Positions 5,829 through 13,065 of a stretch of 13,133 nt of DNA are shown piece after piece (position 1 is the stretch's first letter; the number at the start of each line of letters is the position of its first letter). Both the position numbers and the translations under genes were made by a program. The notes below the pieces were generated by a model, which saw only the letters and a program-made list of their open reading frames with translations, ran no database searches and was not told the origin of the DNA. Where the stretch lies: contig JAFUEG010000330.1 in assembly GCA_017464045.1 (NCBI GenBank), positions 1 to 13,133 of the forward strand, written 5' to 3'. This DNA comes from Lachnospiraceae bacterium (GTDB lineage: Bacteria; Bacillota_A; Clostridia; Lachnospirales; Lachnospiraceae).

Positions 5829-8191
5829 TGTTTAATTCTGATATAGAAATTCTTGCACCATGTGGTTCGTTTGATATACTAAAAACTGCCATCAAAGCAG
5901 GCGCTGATGCCTGCTATATAGGCGGCAGTAGATTTGGTGCTCGCGCATATGCAGATAATGTGTCCGATATTCAATTGGAGGATGCAATCGACTATACCCA
6001 TCTTCATGGAAAAAAGCTTTATCTAACCGTAAATACCCTTATTAAGGAAAATGAATTATCAGATGCTTATAATTACATCAAGACCTGTTATGAATCAGGA
6101 ATTGATGCTTTTATTGTGCAGGATTTGGGACTTTTTAAGCTTATACGTGATAGCTTTCCAAATGTACATATACACTGTAGTACTCAGATGAATATTACAT
6201 CATATTATGCGGCGGCATATATGAAAAAACAGGGAGCGTCAAGAATTGTTACTGCAAGAGAAATGTCACTTGAAGAAATTAGGCTCATAAAAGAAAACGT
6301 TGATATAGAGGTTGAAACCTTTGTACATGGTGCTATGTGTTACTCCTATAGCGGACAGTGCCTTATGAGTTCTCTTGCAGGCGGACGAAGCGGTAACAGA
6401 GGAAGATGTGCACAGCCATGTCGTAAATGTTATGAGGGACAATATATTTTATCCATGAAGGATATGTGTGCATTGGAGCTTATACCAAAACTTGCAGATG
6501 CAGGTATCGATTCATTTAAAATTGAAGGAAGAATGAAAAATGAGTATTATGTGGCTTCGGCTGTAGATGCATACAAAGAACTTACAAATGATTATTTAAA
6601 CGGCACATTTTCTGATAAAAAAGCTTTAAAATATAAATTCAGGCTTGCAAATATATATAATCGCGGCGGCTTTTGCGACGGATATTTTTTTATGCATAAC
6701 GGACCTGATATGATTTCAAAGGATAGACCTAATAACCGTGGTGTGTTGGTTGGAACGCTTAAAAATATAAAAGACGGCCGGATATTGATTGGATTAAAAG
6801 AAGATTTGTACAAGGGTGATGTGCTCGAAATTAAACTAAATGATAAAAGTGTTATAGAGATCACATCAGGTGTTGATGAAAAAGCAGGAAAAGATGTGTG
6901 GCTCAATGCACCTAAAACCAGGATGATTTCCATAGGTACAGATGTTTACAGAACAAGATGCAATCATTTGATTGAAGAAATTAAAGATATAATTCCAAAA
7001 GATAAAATTGCATTAAATGCAATATTTACCGCAAAAATCGGCGAACCTTTATCTATTGAAATATCTTTTGCAGATTTTATTGCAAATAGTGAGTCTGAAA
7101 ATAGTGAATCTGATGATTTTATCAGTATAAAGATTGATAATGAGATTGTTCAAAAATCGAATAGCAGACCTTGCGATAAGGAACTGATAAAAGAAAAGTT
7201 GAATCAGATTAATGATACAGATTATTATTTTAAAGAGCTTTTTATCATTGCGGACAATGATGCCTTTGTTCCGGCAAGTCTTATAAAAAAACTTAGACTT
7301 GAAGCTATAGCAGAACTTGAGAAGAAACATTTATTGAAATATAAAAGAAAATCAGATGGGTATATAAGCCTTAAAACTTATGATAAGGATTTTCGAAAGG
7401 AAGACAAAGCTTATGTAAAGCCAAGACTAAAAATAGGGATTAAAACCCCAAAACAGCTTGAAACAGTATTGAAATATCCTGATATATATGGCGTATATAT
7501 GGATAAGATACTTATTGAGAGTATAACCGGTTCAAAGCTGATGGAGGATATTAATTCAAGAAATATCAAGGTTTTTCTTAATCTTCCATATGTTATCCAC
7601 GGATACTTTGATTATGATGATTATACAGATGGTATTGAATTTGATGGCTTATATGTAAGAAATATAGATGCATTTTCATGTGAAATAGACTATAATAAGA
7701 ATGTCGTTTTGGGAGCAGGTCTTTATGCTTATAATAATATAGCAAGAAAATTTCTTGAGGAAAGAAATAACAATGTTGTTTTTGAATTACCTAAGGAACT
7801 TAATGTGAGTGAGATAAAAGCTCTTAATGATATGTCTTCGGAGCTTTGTATATACGAGCATCAACAGGTCATGCTTTCAGCCAACTGTATAAAAAAGAGT
7901 CGTGGTTTGTGTGACAAAAAAAGAGAAATAATCAGGCTTAAGGATGATAAATCCAATTCATTTTATGATGAATCGGTATGCAGCGAATGTGTTAATGTGA
8001 TATATAATGGTATACCATACCTTTATTTTGATAAAGATGATATAATAAAAGACTGCAGGACTTCATTTTACCGTATGAATTTCACGTCAGAGGATGAAAA
8101 AACCACAGATATTATTATGAAGTATTACTATGAAGGAAAAAAACCTGATATGATTTTTACGACAGGACATATGTATAGAGGAGTAGAATAA
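5828..8191 (+). CDS. U32 peptidase-family protein, long form with DUF3656-type C-terminal part (probable RNA hydroxylation enzyme)
   Basis: The 787-aa product starts with a U32 TIM-barrel-like domain: EILAPCGSFDILKTAIKAGA, then ACYIGGSRFGARAYA. The family signature runs from E163 (ETFVHGAMCYSYSGQCLMSS). Cysteines C171, C178, C194 and C214 are candidates for a 4Fe-4S cluster; C198 and C201 also occur in the motif CAQPCRKC. U32 proteins were once called collagenases, but studied members (RlhA, TrhP, UbiU/UbiV) are hydroxylation factors acting on 23S rRNA, tRNA or ubiquinone. By length and the extra region from about residue 380, this one is closest to RlhA-like long forms; I infer an RNA target but cannot name it. 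It overlaps zapA by 1 nt and is followed by the SEDS gene after 1 nt. AAAGGT at 5811-5816 is its likely ribosome binding site, at a long 11-nt spacing. Confidence 0.88.
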   Translation: MFNSDIEILAPCGSFDILKTAIKAGADACYIGGSRFGARAYADNVSDIQLEDAIDYTHLHGKKLYLTVNTLIKENELSDAYNYIKTCYESGIDAFIVQDLGLFKLIRDSFPNVHIHCSTQMNITSYYAAAYMKKQGASRIVTAREMSLEEIRLIKENVDIEVETFVHGAMCYSYSGQCLMSSLAGGRSGNRGRCAQPCRKCYEGQYILSMKDMCALELIPKLADAGIDSFKIEGRMKNEYYVASAVDAYKELTNDYLNGTFSDKKALKYKFRLANIYNRGGFCDGYFFMHNGPDMISKDRPNNRGVLVGTLKNIKDGRILIGLKEDLYKGDVLEIKLNDKSVIEITSGVDEKAGKDVWLNAPKTRMISIGTDVYRTRCNHLIEEIKDIIPKDKIALNAIFTAKIGEPLSIEISFADFIANSESENSESDDFISIKIDNEIVQKSNSRPCDKELIKEKLNQINDTDYYFKELFIIADNDAFVPASLIKKLRLEAIAELEKKHLLKYKRKSDGYISLKTYDKDFRKEDKAYVKPRLKIGIKTPKQLETVLKYPDIYGVYMDKILIESITGSKLMEDINSRNIKVFLNLPYVIHGYFDYDDYTDGIEFDGLYVRNIDAFSCEIDYNKNVVLGAGLYAYNNIARKFLEERNNNVVFELPKELNVSEIKALNDMSSELCIYEHQQVMLSANCIKKSRGLCDKKREIIRLKDDKSNSFYDESVCSECVNVIYNGIPYLYFDKDDIIKDCRTSFYRMNFTSEDEKTTDIIMKYYYEGKKPDMIFTTGHMYRGVE

Positions 8192-8192
8192 T

Positions 8193-9599
8193 ATGGTTAA
8201 TATTATTTGCGAATTATCAAAATATCTGATTATTTTGTTTATGGTGCTTTATACAATTAAATGTTTTACGATACTTTCGGCAAATGATGAGGAATCAAAG
8301 AGAAAAAAACTCAACAAGCAGATTGGGTATGTATTTATTATACATTTTCTTTGCTATCTGACATTGTATCTCAGGATGGGAAGTATTAAGCTTCTTATAT
8401 TTTATGGCGTGCAGATTTTTGTGGCTATTTTTTATATGGTTGTATTTCATTCGATTTATAAGGATTCATCAAGGCTTTTGACTAATAATACAGCTTTTTT
8501 GTTGCTGATCGGATACACAATTCTGACAAGACTGGATTTTAATCTTGCGATAAAGCAGTTTATTTTTGCGACAGTCGGATTGGTTATAACTGCATTTATA
8601 CCGTTTATTATGGAAAAATGGAGAAATCTTAGAAAATATGGTGTATTTTATGGTGTCATAGGAATTATGTTTCTTCTAACCGTTTGGGTTCCCGGACTTG
8701 GAAAAGAGGTTTATGGTTCAAGAAACTGGATAAGTATACAAGGATTTACACTTCAACCTATGGAGTTTGTTAAAATAATATTTGTTATGTTTGTAGCAAG
8801 CATGCTTGTTAAAGCCAATACCTTCGGGGATTTGTTTTTAAATGCTGTTATATCTGCAAGTTATATGGGAGTTTTGGTTCTTGAAAAGGATTTGGGAGCA
8901 GCAGTAATCTTTTATGTTACGTATGTGTTTATGGTTTATCTTGCTACATCAAGACCTGTTTTCATGATTGGAGGACTGGGACTTGGAGTTTTGGCTGTTA
9001 TGGGTGGATATGTTTTATTTAAAGAATCCCTTTTCAGACACGTCATGGTAAGAGTTGAAGCATGGAAAAACCCATTTGCTAACATAGATACAGGGGGATA
9101 TCAGGTTGCACAGTCCCTTTTTGCTATGGGAACCGGAGGATATATTGGCTCAGGACTTGGAAATGGCAAGGCGGATACAATTCCAGTAAGCGAAAGTGAT
9201 TTTATTTTTTCGGCTATATGTGAAGAACTTGGAGTGATTTTCGGTCTTGCACTTATTCTGGTTATAATAAGTATATTTATATCATTTATTAATATTTCCA
9301 TGAAATCACGAAAGGCTTTTTATAAATATATAGCTTTTGGATATGCTGTAATATATATACTTCAATCATTTTTAAATATAGGAGGAGTAACAAAATTTAT
9401 TCCATCAACAGGAGTAACTCTTCCGCTTATAAGTTATGGCGTAAGTTCGGTATTGAGTACATTAATTATATTTTCAATTATTCAGGGTGTTTGTGTAATC
9501 AGTAATAAAGAGGCGGCAAAAAATGAAAAGGAAAAAGAACGTATCAGGGCAATTAAACAACAATATGAATATGATGCAGCCGGATATCCTTACCAGTAA
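8193..9599 (+). CDS. SEDS-family peptidoglycan glycosyltransferase (FtsW/RodA/SpoVE type)
   Basis: SEDS proteins polymerise lipid II into glycan strands in the membrane, working with a class B PBP. The 468-aa product is strongly hydrophobic. Conserved SEDS elements are GSRNWI (175-180), the QPMEFVKI segment (188-195), EKDLGAA with D233 as the likely catalytic aspartate, RVEAWKNPF and GGYQVAQSL, GSGLGNGK, VSESDFIFSAICEELG, and GVTLPLISYGVSS (407-419). An unusual N-terminal stretch of ~90 residues with about three predicted membrane segments (near 8-28, 43-62 and 66-86) precedes the core. The tail is charged and cytosolic. AGAGGAG (8177-8183) precedes the start by 9 nt. The bPBP gene begins inside this gene's last 26 codons, so the two are almost certainly a working pair. 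FtsW versus RodA versus sporulation role is not resolvable here. Confidence 0.93.
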   Translation: MVNIICELSKYLIILFMVLYTIKCFTILSANDEESKRKKLNKQIGYVFIIHFLCYLTLYLRMGSIKLLIFYGVQIFVAIFYMVVFHSIYKDSSRLLTNNTAFLLLIGYTILTRLDFNLAIKQFIFATVGLVITAFIPFIMEKWRNLRKYGVFYGVIGIMFLLTVWVPGLGKEVYGSRNWISIQGFTLQPMEFVKIIFVMFVASMLVKANTFGDLFLNAVISASYMGVLVLEKDLGAAVIFYVTYVFMVYLATSRPVFMIGGLGLGVLAVMGGYVLFKESLFRHVMVRVEAWKNPFANIDTGGYQVAQSLFAMGTGGYIGSGLGNGKADTIPVSESDFIFSAICEELGVIFGLALILVIISIFISFINISMKSRKAFYKYIAFGYAVIYILQSFLNIGGVTKFIPSTGVTLPLISYGVSSVLSTLIIFSIIQGVCVISNKEAAKNEKEKERIRAIKQQYEYDAAGYPYQ

Positions 9600-11064
9600 A
9601 GATGAAGAATTTCTTGAAAAAGAAAAACAGAAAGCGGAAAATAACAGGATAAAAAACAAGCCAATACTTGTTATAACATATTTTATGGTTACCGTCTTCG
9701 TTGGTATGATGGCATATGTTGTATATTTTATGCAATTTAAAGCGGGTACTGTTATAGCTAATTCAAGAAACGGAAGACAGAATTCTTTTGCGGAGGTTGT
9801 AGAGCGTGGAGATATTATAACCAGTGATGGCGTTATTATAGCTACAAGCTCTACTGATGAATCAGGAAATACTACAAGAAGCTATCCATATAATAATATG
9901 TTTGCGCATCTTGTGGGTTATGATAGCTATGGTAAAACAGGTCTTGAACTTCAGGCAAATTTTTATATGTTAAGAAGTCATATTAATATATTTGAAAGGG
10001 TATATAAAGAGTTTAAAGAAGAAAAGAATCGTGGTGACAATGTAATTACAACAGTTAATTTTAGTCTTCAGGAAGCAGCTTATAATGCACTTGGAAACTG
10101 TAATGGTGCTGTTATAGTTATGGAACCTTCTACAGGAAAAATCCTTGCTATGGTGTCGAAACCTGATTTTAATCCAAATGATATAGATAATGTATGGGCA
10201 TATCTTCATTCTGATGAGGGTGCTGAGAGTACGGTACTTTTAAACAGGGCTACGCAGGGTTTATATGCACCAGGCTCGACTTTTAAGGTTGTAACCTTGC
10301 TAGAATATATAAGAGAAAATCCTTATGATTTTGATTTGTATGAGTATAATTGTTCAGGCAGTGAGATATATGCAGGAGTAAATATTCATTGCTACGATTC
10401 AACTGCACATGGTCATGAAACACTTGCTGATTCTTTGGCGTATTCGTGTAATGCATCATTTGCGAATATAGGAATGGGTCTTGATTTTGGCTCATTTAAC
10501 AAAACAGCAGAAGGACTTCTTTTTAATACTGAACTTCCTTTTGAAGGAGAGTATAATCAATCTGAATTTGTTATAACTGATACTTCACCTAGGGATGCCA
10601 TGCCACAGACAGCTATAGGTCAGGGTGATACGAGGATTACTCCGCTTCATAACCTTATGATTGTATCAGCTATTGCCAATGGTGGTGTCCTTATGAAACC
10701 GTACCTGATTGATTCGATTGAAAACGATGATGGCGCAAATATTAAAACATTTAAGGGTAAATCGTATGGAAGTCTCATGACCGGTGAAGTAGCTGCCATA
10801 CTAACTGAATATATGAAAGGTGTGTGTGACTACGGGACAGCTGCAAGATACTTTGGCGGTTCATCTTATGATGTAGCCGGTAAAACCGGTACTGCAGAAT
10901 ATGATAATGAGGGAAATTGTAATTCATGGTTTATAGGTTTCAGTAATCCTGATTATCCTGATATATGTGTAAGCGTTGTAGTTGAGGACTCCAACACAAA
11001 CGGTGTGTCCGCATCAGCTGTAGCAAGAACCATTTTCGATACTTATTATAATTTACAACAATAA
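9523..11064 (+). CDS. Class B penicillin-binding protein (transpeptidase), partner of the SEDS protein
   Basis: This enzyme cross-links peptidoglycan stem peptides outside the membrane. The 513-aa product has a charged cytosolic N-terminus, one membrane anchor at about 47-70, a short pedestal region (FAEVVERGDIITSDGVIIAT) and a transpeptidase domain with all three active-site motifs: S252-TFK, S308-CN and K454-TG. GQGDTRITPLH (367-376) is also typical. There is no PASTA domain, and the pedestal is short, like PbpA-type bPBPs. The start at 9523 is supported by AAAGAGG at 9508-9513, 9 nt upstream. It overlaps the SEDS gene by 77 nt in a different frame; the next in-frame ATG, at 9565, lacks a good binding site. 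The operon appears to end after this gene at a long palindrome. An alternative name is PBP2/MrdA or FtsI-like; the role in elongation or septation is undecided. Confidence 0.93.
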   Translation: MKRKKNVSGQLNNNMNMMQPDILTSKDEEFLEKEKQKAENNRIKNKPILVITYFMVTVFVGMMAYVVYFMQFKAGTVIANSRNGRQNSFAEVVERGDIITSDGVIIATSSTDESGNTTRSYPYNNMFAHLVGYDSYGKTGLELQANFYMLRSHINIFERVYKEFKEEKNRGDNVITTVNFSLQEAAYNALGNCNGAVIVMEPSTGKILAMVSKPDFNPNDIDNVWAYLHSDEGAESTVLLNRATQGLYAPGSTFKVVTLLEYIRENPYDFDLYEYNCSGSEIYAGVNIHCYDSTAHGHETLADSLAYSCNASFANIGMGLDFGSFNKTAEGLLFNTELPFEGEYNQSEFVITDTSPRDAMPQTAIGQGDTRITPLHNLMIVSAIANGGVLMKPYLIDSIENDDGANIKTFKGKSYGSLMTGEVAAILTEYMKGVCDYGTAARYFGGSSYDVAGKTGTAEYDNEGNCNSWFIGFSNPDYPDICVSVVVEDSNTNGVSASAVARTIFDTYYNLQQ

Positions 11065-11078
11065 ATAATATTAATAGA

Positions 11079-11158
11079 AAAATCAAGGCTTAATATAGGT
11101 ATAATTTTAGCATGAGTGATAGCGGGCTATGCTTATACCTATATTAAGTCTTGATTTT
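11079..11158. repeat. 80-nt near-perfect palindrome, probable operon terminator
   Basis: Arms 11079-11104 and 11133-11158 are complementary over 26 bp with a single G-U pair, and a short inner stem GCAT/ATGC (11110-11113 with 11129-11132) extends it. The arms begin with AAAATC and end with GATTTTAATTTA, so the right side supplies a T-rich tail. It sits 14 nt after the PBP stop codon and can act as a terminator, but it is much longer and more AT-rich than the other terminators here. A small palindromic repeat element is the alternative. I see no flanking target duplication. Confidence 0.75.
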
Positions 11159-11192
11159 AATTTATATTTAGGTATGTATGTAAATGATTTTC

Positions 11193-11221
11193 TTGCTATA
11201 TATTATAAAATTTGATATAAT
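11193..11221 (+). promoter_or_regulatory. Extended -10 promoter of the Nudix gene
   Basis: TTGCTA (11193-11198), a 17-nt spacer and TATAAT (11216-11221) preceded by TGA (an extended -10 element) form the clearest protein-gene promoter in the window. The start of transcription would be near 11228, leaving a ~45-nt leader with AGGAGG at 11260-11265. The leader is too short for a riboswitch. Confidence 0.8.
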
Positions 11222-11272
11222 GAGCGAGATATATGTGACACACCAATCTTTTAAGATGCAGGAGGAATTGCA

Positions 11273-11725
11273 ATGGTAGAAGCAACAAGCTGTGGTGGTG
11301 TGGTAATCTTTCGAGGCAAGGTGTTATTGCTTTATAAAAATTACAAGAACAAGTATGAAGGCTGGGTTTTACCTAAGGGTACTGTTGAGAAGGATGAAGA
11401 GTACAACGAAACCGCTTTAAGAGAAGTAAAAGAAGAGACAGGGGTTGCTGCTCAGATCATAAAGTACGTAGGAAAAAGTAATTACACGTTTAACACTTCA
11501 TATGATGTAGTGAACAAGGATGTACACTGGTATCTTATGATGGCTGACAGCTATTACAGCAAACCACAAAGAGAAGAGTATTTTATGGACTCAGGTTACT
11601 ATAAGTATCATGAGGCTTATCATCTTCTTAAATTCCCAAATGAGAAACAGATACTTGAACAGGCGTATTTGGAATATACGACTTTAAAACAAAATAATCT
11701 GTGGGGAAGCAAGAAGTATTTTTAA
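11273..11725 (+). CDS. Nudix hydrolase
   Basis: Nudix enzymes cleave nucleoside diphosphates linked to another group. The 150-aa product contains an exact Nudix box at residues 36-58 (G at 36, E at 42, REVKEETGV at 50-58), with the two metal-binding glutamates intact. WVLPKG before the box and the compact size resemble MutT/Ap4A-hydrolase-type members, such as dinucleoside polyphosphate hydrolases, but substrate cannot be read from these motifs. The C-terminus is aromatic- and Lys-rich (YEYTTLKQ, WGSKKYF). The start has an ideal AGGAGG 7 nt upstream. The gene stands alone between its own promoter and a terminator, so it is probably regulated independently of the cell-wall operon. Confidence 0.93.
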   Translation: MVEATSCGGVVIFRGKVLLLYKNYKNKYEGWVLPKGTVEKDEEYNETALREVKEETGVAAQIIKYVGKSNYTFNTSYDVVNKDVHWYLMMADSYYSKPQREEYFMDSGYYKYHEAYHLLKFPNEKQILEQAYLEYTTLKQNNLWGSKKYF

Positions 11726-11752
11726 TTGTTATATTTTGGTTTTAATATCAGC

Positions 11753-11782
11753 AAGCCTCAGAGATATGCCTCTGAGGCTTTT
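11753..11782 (+). terminator. Intrinsic terminator after the Nudix gene
   Basis: A perfect 11-bp GC-rich stem (aagcctcagag with ctctgaggctt, 11753-11763 and 11770-11780) with a 6-nt loop is followed by a short T-run (11779-11782). It lies 27 nt after the Nudix stop codon. The sortase gene starts 31 nt further on without an obvious promoter between, so some read-through may feed it. Confidence 0.88.
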
Positions 11783-11813
11783 GAAATAAAATACTGAAAG
11801 GTGTTTTGAGATA

Positions 11814-12917
11814 ATGAATGAAAATGACGATATTGAAGTAATAAAACTTGATAAATCATCAGATAATAAGGATATCGAAGTAGCGGCAAAAGAATTAGAA
11901 GATATGGATATCGAAAAGCTTTTAGAAGAATCTTATAGATTAGTTGCAAATAAAGATTCAGATAATAAAAATGAAGTAAAAGAAGAAAAGAATGATGATA
12001 AAAATTTATTAAATGATAAAAATGATACAAATAAGATTGTAAATAATGATGCGCCAGGTAGTAAAGGGGGCAGTAAAAAATCATCTAAATCAAGAAAAAA
12101 GAAACTTTATAAGACTTTATATATAATTGCAATGACTATTCTTATAAGTATATTTGTCGGTTGCTCTATTTATCTTATTGTGTATTTTTGGCAGGCAAAG
12201 AAGATTGATAAAAAAGTCGATGAACTTAAGGAAATGATTGTAGAAGAAGATGATACAGAATTTGAAGTTGTTGAAGAAGAGACTATCGTTAAGGATGATG
12301 GTGAAAAGATAGAATTTGTATATGTAAACGGTACTAAAGTACAAAAGAAATATGCAAAGATTTTTCGTGAAAATAATGATTTTATAGGATGGCTTACTAT
12401 TGCGGGTACTGAAATTGACTATCCGGTAATGCAGACCATGGACGATGAGGAGTATTATCTTCACAGAGATTTTGATAAAAATTATAATGGTAATGGTACC
12501 TTGTTTGTTGATACATCTGCTGATGTATCACGACCAAGCGATAATATGATTATTTATGGTCATAATATGAAAAATGGCAAGATGTTTCATGATATTCTAA
12601 AATATGAAGATGAGGATTTTTATAAAGAGCATAAGTATATTCAGTTTGACACTATATATGGTGATGGAAAGTATGAAGTAATTGCTGCATTTAGAACAGA
12701 GATTTATGACGAGAATTATGCAGGATTTAAGTATTATACTTTTTTTGATGCCGGTTTATCAGAAGAGTTTGATTCATATGTATCAGAATGCAGGCAACGA
12801 ACACCTTATAATATATTCGAGTCTGCAGTTTATGGAGATAAACTGATAACCCTGTCTACCTGTGCTTACCATGCAGATGAGGGTAGATTTGTTGTTGTGG
12901 CAAAAAAGATTGAATAA
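11814..12917 (+). CDS. Class B sortase with long acidic cytosolic N-terminus
   Basis: Sortases are membrane-anchored transpeptidases that join proteins with a C-terminal sorting signal to the cell wall or to pilins. In this 367-aa product the catalytic set is visible: H250 in IIYGHNMKNGKMF, C350 in LITLSTCAY and R358 in GRFVVVAKK. The NMKNGKMF segment and the WLTIAGTEIDYPVMQ lead are class B hallmarks. Residues 1-100 are cytosolic and highly charged, with long Asp/Glu/Lys/Asn runs and a basic stop (KSRKKK) before the single membrane helix at ~102-125; an acidic helical stalk (~130-165) leads to the catalytic domain. The usual class B sortase is shorter at the N-terminus. GAAAGG (11796-11801) lies 12 nt before the ATG. 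No sorting-signal substrate or pilin gene is adjacent, so this is probably a housekeeping or orphan sortase. Confidence 0.93.
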   Translation: MNENDDIEVIKLDKSSDNKDIEVAAKELEDMDIEKLLEESYRLVANKDSDNKNEVKEEKNDDKNLLNDKNDTNKIVNNDAPGSKGGSKKSSKSRKKKLYKTLYIIAMTILISIFVGCSIYLIVYFWQAKKIDKKVDELKEMIVEEDDTEFEVVEEETIVKDDGEKIEFVYVNGTKVQKKYAKIFRENNDFIGWLTIAGTEIDYPVMQTMDDEEYYLHRDFDKNYNGNGTLFVDTSADVSRPSDNMIIYGHNMKNGKMFHDILKYEDEDFYKEHKYIQFDTIYGDGKYEVIAAFRTEIYDENYAGFKYYTFFDAGLSEEFDSYVSECRQRTPYNIFESAVYGDKLITLSTCAYHADEGRFVVVAKKIE

Positions 12918-12940
12918 TTTTGTGGCAGAGGGTTCAGTTC

Positions 12941-12969
12941 TTGACATAAATTTTAAAATATGATATATT
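12941..12969 (+). promoter_or_regulatory. Consensus promoter of tRNA-Leu
   Basis: TTGACA (12941-12946), a 17-nt spacer and TATATT (12964-12969) with an upstream TG at 12961-12962 form an extended -10 promoter with a perfect -35. Transcription would begin a few nucleotides before the tRNA. This is the strongest promoter in the window, as expected for a stable RNA. Confidence 0.88.
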
Positions 12970-12981
12970 TTCATTTGCTGA

Positions 12982-13065
12982 GCCGGTGTGTCGGAATTGG
13001 CAGACGAGGCAGACTCAAAATCTGTTGCGGGCAACCGCGTATGGGTTCAAGTCCCATCACCGGCA
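12982..13065 (+). tRNA. tRNA-Leu (anticodon CAA, reads UUG)
   Basis: The 84-nt gene folds as a type II tRNA. The acceptor stem GCCGGTG (12982-12988) pairs with CACCGGC (13058-13064), with discriminator A at 13065. The D arm contains TCGGAATTGGCAGACGA. The anticodon stem GCAGA/TCTGT encloses the loop CTCAAAA, giving anticodon CAA. A long variable arm (GCGG, loop, CCGC) and the T arm ATGGG-TTCAAGT-CCCAT follow. The long variable arm and discriminator A fit leucine. The 3' CCA is not encoded, so it must be added by nucleotidyltransferase. It follows the sortase gene by 64 nt and has its own promoter. Confidence 0.96.

Noticed and set aside
11222..11259. Riboswitch or leader peptide before the Nudix gene
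   Set aside because: The leader from the predicted start of transcription is only about 45 nt and contains no stable structure or small open frame with a binding site.
12117..12464. Minus-strand open frame of 115 codons opposite the sortase gene (and similar ones opposite other genes)
   Set aside because: It is a shadow of the coding strand: AT-rich, hydrophobic by reverse-complement bias, with no ribosome binding site, no recognisable motif and a well-supported gene opposite.
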